Below are positions 63,101-64,000 of a DNA stretch of 64,000 nt, one piece after another. The translations under genes and the position numbers were made by a program. The notes under the pieces are model-generated. The model saw nothing but the letters and a program-made list of their open reading frames with translations. It was not told the DNA's origin and did no database searches. The DNA comes from Rhyacichthys aspro. Taxonomy: Eukaryota > Chordata > Actinopteri > Gobiiformes > Rhyacichthyidae. The DNA is taken from contig CM072153.1 of the NCBI GenBank assembly GCA_036850595.1, positions 18,990,169 to 19,054,168 of the forward strand. The letters run 5' to 3'. Position 1 is the stretch's first letter; every line of letters begins with the position of its first letter.

Positions 63101-64000
63101 CAAACACTCAGGCCGATAAAACTTCAGAGCGTGATTAATCTGATTTTAGAGTGGACGCTGTGGAAAGAGGCAGAACATCAGTTAAGCAGAGCGCTCCGTA
63201 GGTGGCGTTTTCTCCACACTTTGAAGTGCGGACAGTGCATGTTTCACGCTCAAAGTGGCTGTCAGAAGTCGGGCCGGGCTGTAACTGGCTGTAACCTGAG
63301 AGGGCAGCGCGGCTTAGGCTTCCCCCGCCAGAGTTTTGATATCAATTAGATTTGTGGCCACCTGATACGGCAAAGGCCCAGCTCTGAACATCTGCACGGG
63401 ATAATGAGAATGAGGAGGAGGGCTCGTAACTCTGCTGTGGTACCTTGGCACTGCTGGAACGCGCATCAGTCCACAGAGCGTACACAAAGAAGGCGAGGAG
63501 ATATTTTGGTGAAAACTTGACAACAAAAAAGTAAAAACAACCAATTAAATCAGTAAACTATGAGGACAAAAATATGCAAAAACTATCAATAGGGATGCTT
63601 TAATAATACGGTCTTGATAGGTTAGGTTCCTTTAAAGGTGCAGTGTGATGTTTTTGATGGCATGTGTTGGTGAAATTTCTAATTGCAAATCCACCTTCCC
63701 CAGCCGTCCTTTTCCATAACCTGAGAGCAGCTACGGAAGCCCTGCAGGAACATAATGCTGTCCAGGAACCCAACAAAGTCTAAAAAAGCTGAGTTATGGA
63801 GAAATTTTGAAACAAAATAAGTCTTTTTCATGAACGTCCTGGGCCTTCATGTAAGATCGTGTTAAAATTTGGTTGAATAGAACTTTAAATGGTTATTGGA
63901 AATGCACAGAGTGTCATTTTAAGTGAGTATTACACTATTGAAAGCAGTTTTGATTGTGTTTCATTTTGTTTAATTCGATACTAGAAACTTTTTTAAATGC
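54149..64000. other. Upstream flank of cacna2d4, second part
   Basis: No exon I can support. It holds the perfect hairpin at 55878-55929, a 157-codon minus-strand frame at 57120-57593 with no recognised domain, and blocks at 58540-58940, 59160-59480 and 62880-63350 that look like conserved non-coding DNA by composition. Confidence 0.65.
55878..55929. repeat. Perfect 18-bp inverted repeat with 16-nt loop
   Basis: Arms AAGTCCATTTATAAGATG (55878-55895) and its exact reverse complement (55912-55929). It would form a stable hairpin on either strand. Origin unknown: MITE relic, small RNA precursor or chance. Confidence 0.85.

Overview
The window is vertebrate genomic DNA, almost certainly from a teleost fish. 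It is AT-rich, its genes are split into many short exons with canonical splice sites, and it is littered with short dispersed repeats of fish type. The two recognisable proteins are vertebrate-specific. The species cannot be named from the sequence.

The minus strand from about 48.4 kb down to 1.09 kb carries one large gene. It encodes the alpha-2/delta-4 auxiliary subunit of voltage-gated calcium channels (cacna2d4). I reconstructed 38 coding exons whose phases join without a break from exon 2 to the stop codon, giving about 1,087 residues. In order these are a signal peptide, an N-terminal helical region, a VWA domain with an intact MIDAS motif (DISGS), Cache-type domains, a Cys-rich C-terminal region and a hydrophobic GPI-anchor tail. 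Three points are unusual. The intron between exons 36 and 37 is an AT-AC, U12-type intron with near-perfect signals. Exon 14 is an 18-nt microexon that resembles the start of exon 15. In exon 1 the only nearby ATG codons are one base out of frame with the signal peptide.

The largest intron (intron 27, 14,963-32,476) contains a second gene on the opposite strand. This is lrtm2, a single-pass leucine-rich-repeat membrane protein with three coding exons at 28,289-30,387. The same nested, antisense arrangement is known in mammals, so the pair supports the calls for both genes. Alpha-2/delta-4 is best known from photoreceptor synapses; lrtm2 is a presumed neuronal surface protein.

The introns hold several repeats. 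A 21-bp minisatellite family occurs at four loci, three with shared flanks, so it was probably carried by a mobile element. There are two oppositely oriented copies of a hAT-like element, a short TTAA-flanked MITE, LINE-like 3' tails, and a strange homopolymer block bounded by a 10-bp direct repeat.

The region from 48.4 to 64 kb, upstream of cacna2d4, has no exon I can support. It holds a candidate promoter with CRX/OTX-type and CCAAT motifs, a GC-rich segment of about 540 bp ending in an A20 run, a perfect 18-bp hairpin, and several blocks that look like conserved non-coding DNA by composition only. I saw no rRNA, tRNA, CRISPR array or bacterial feature.
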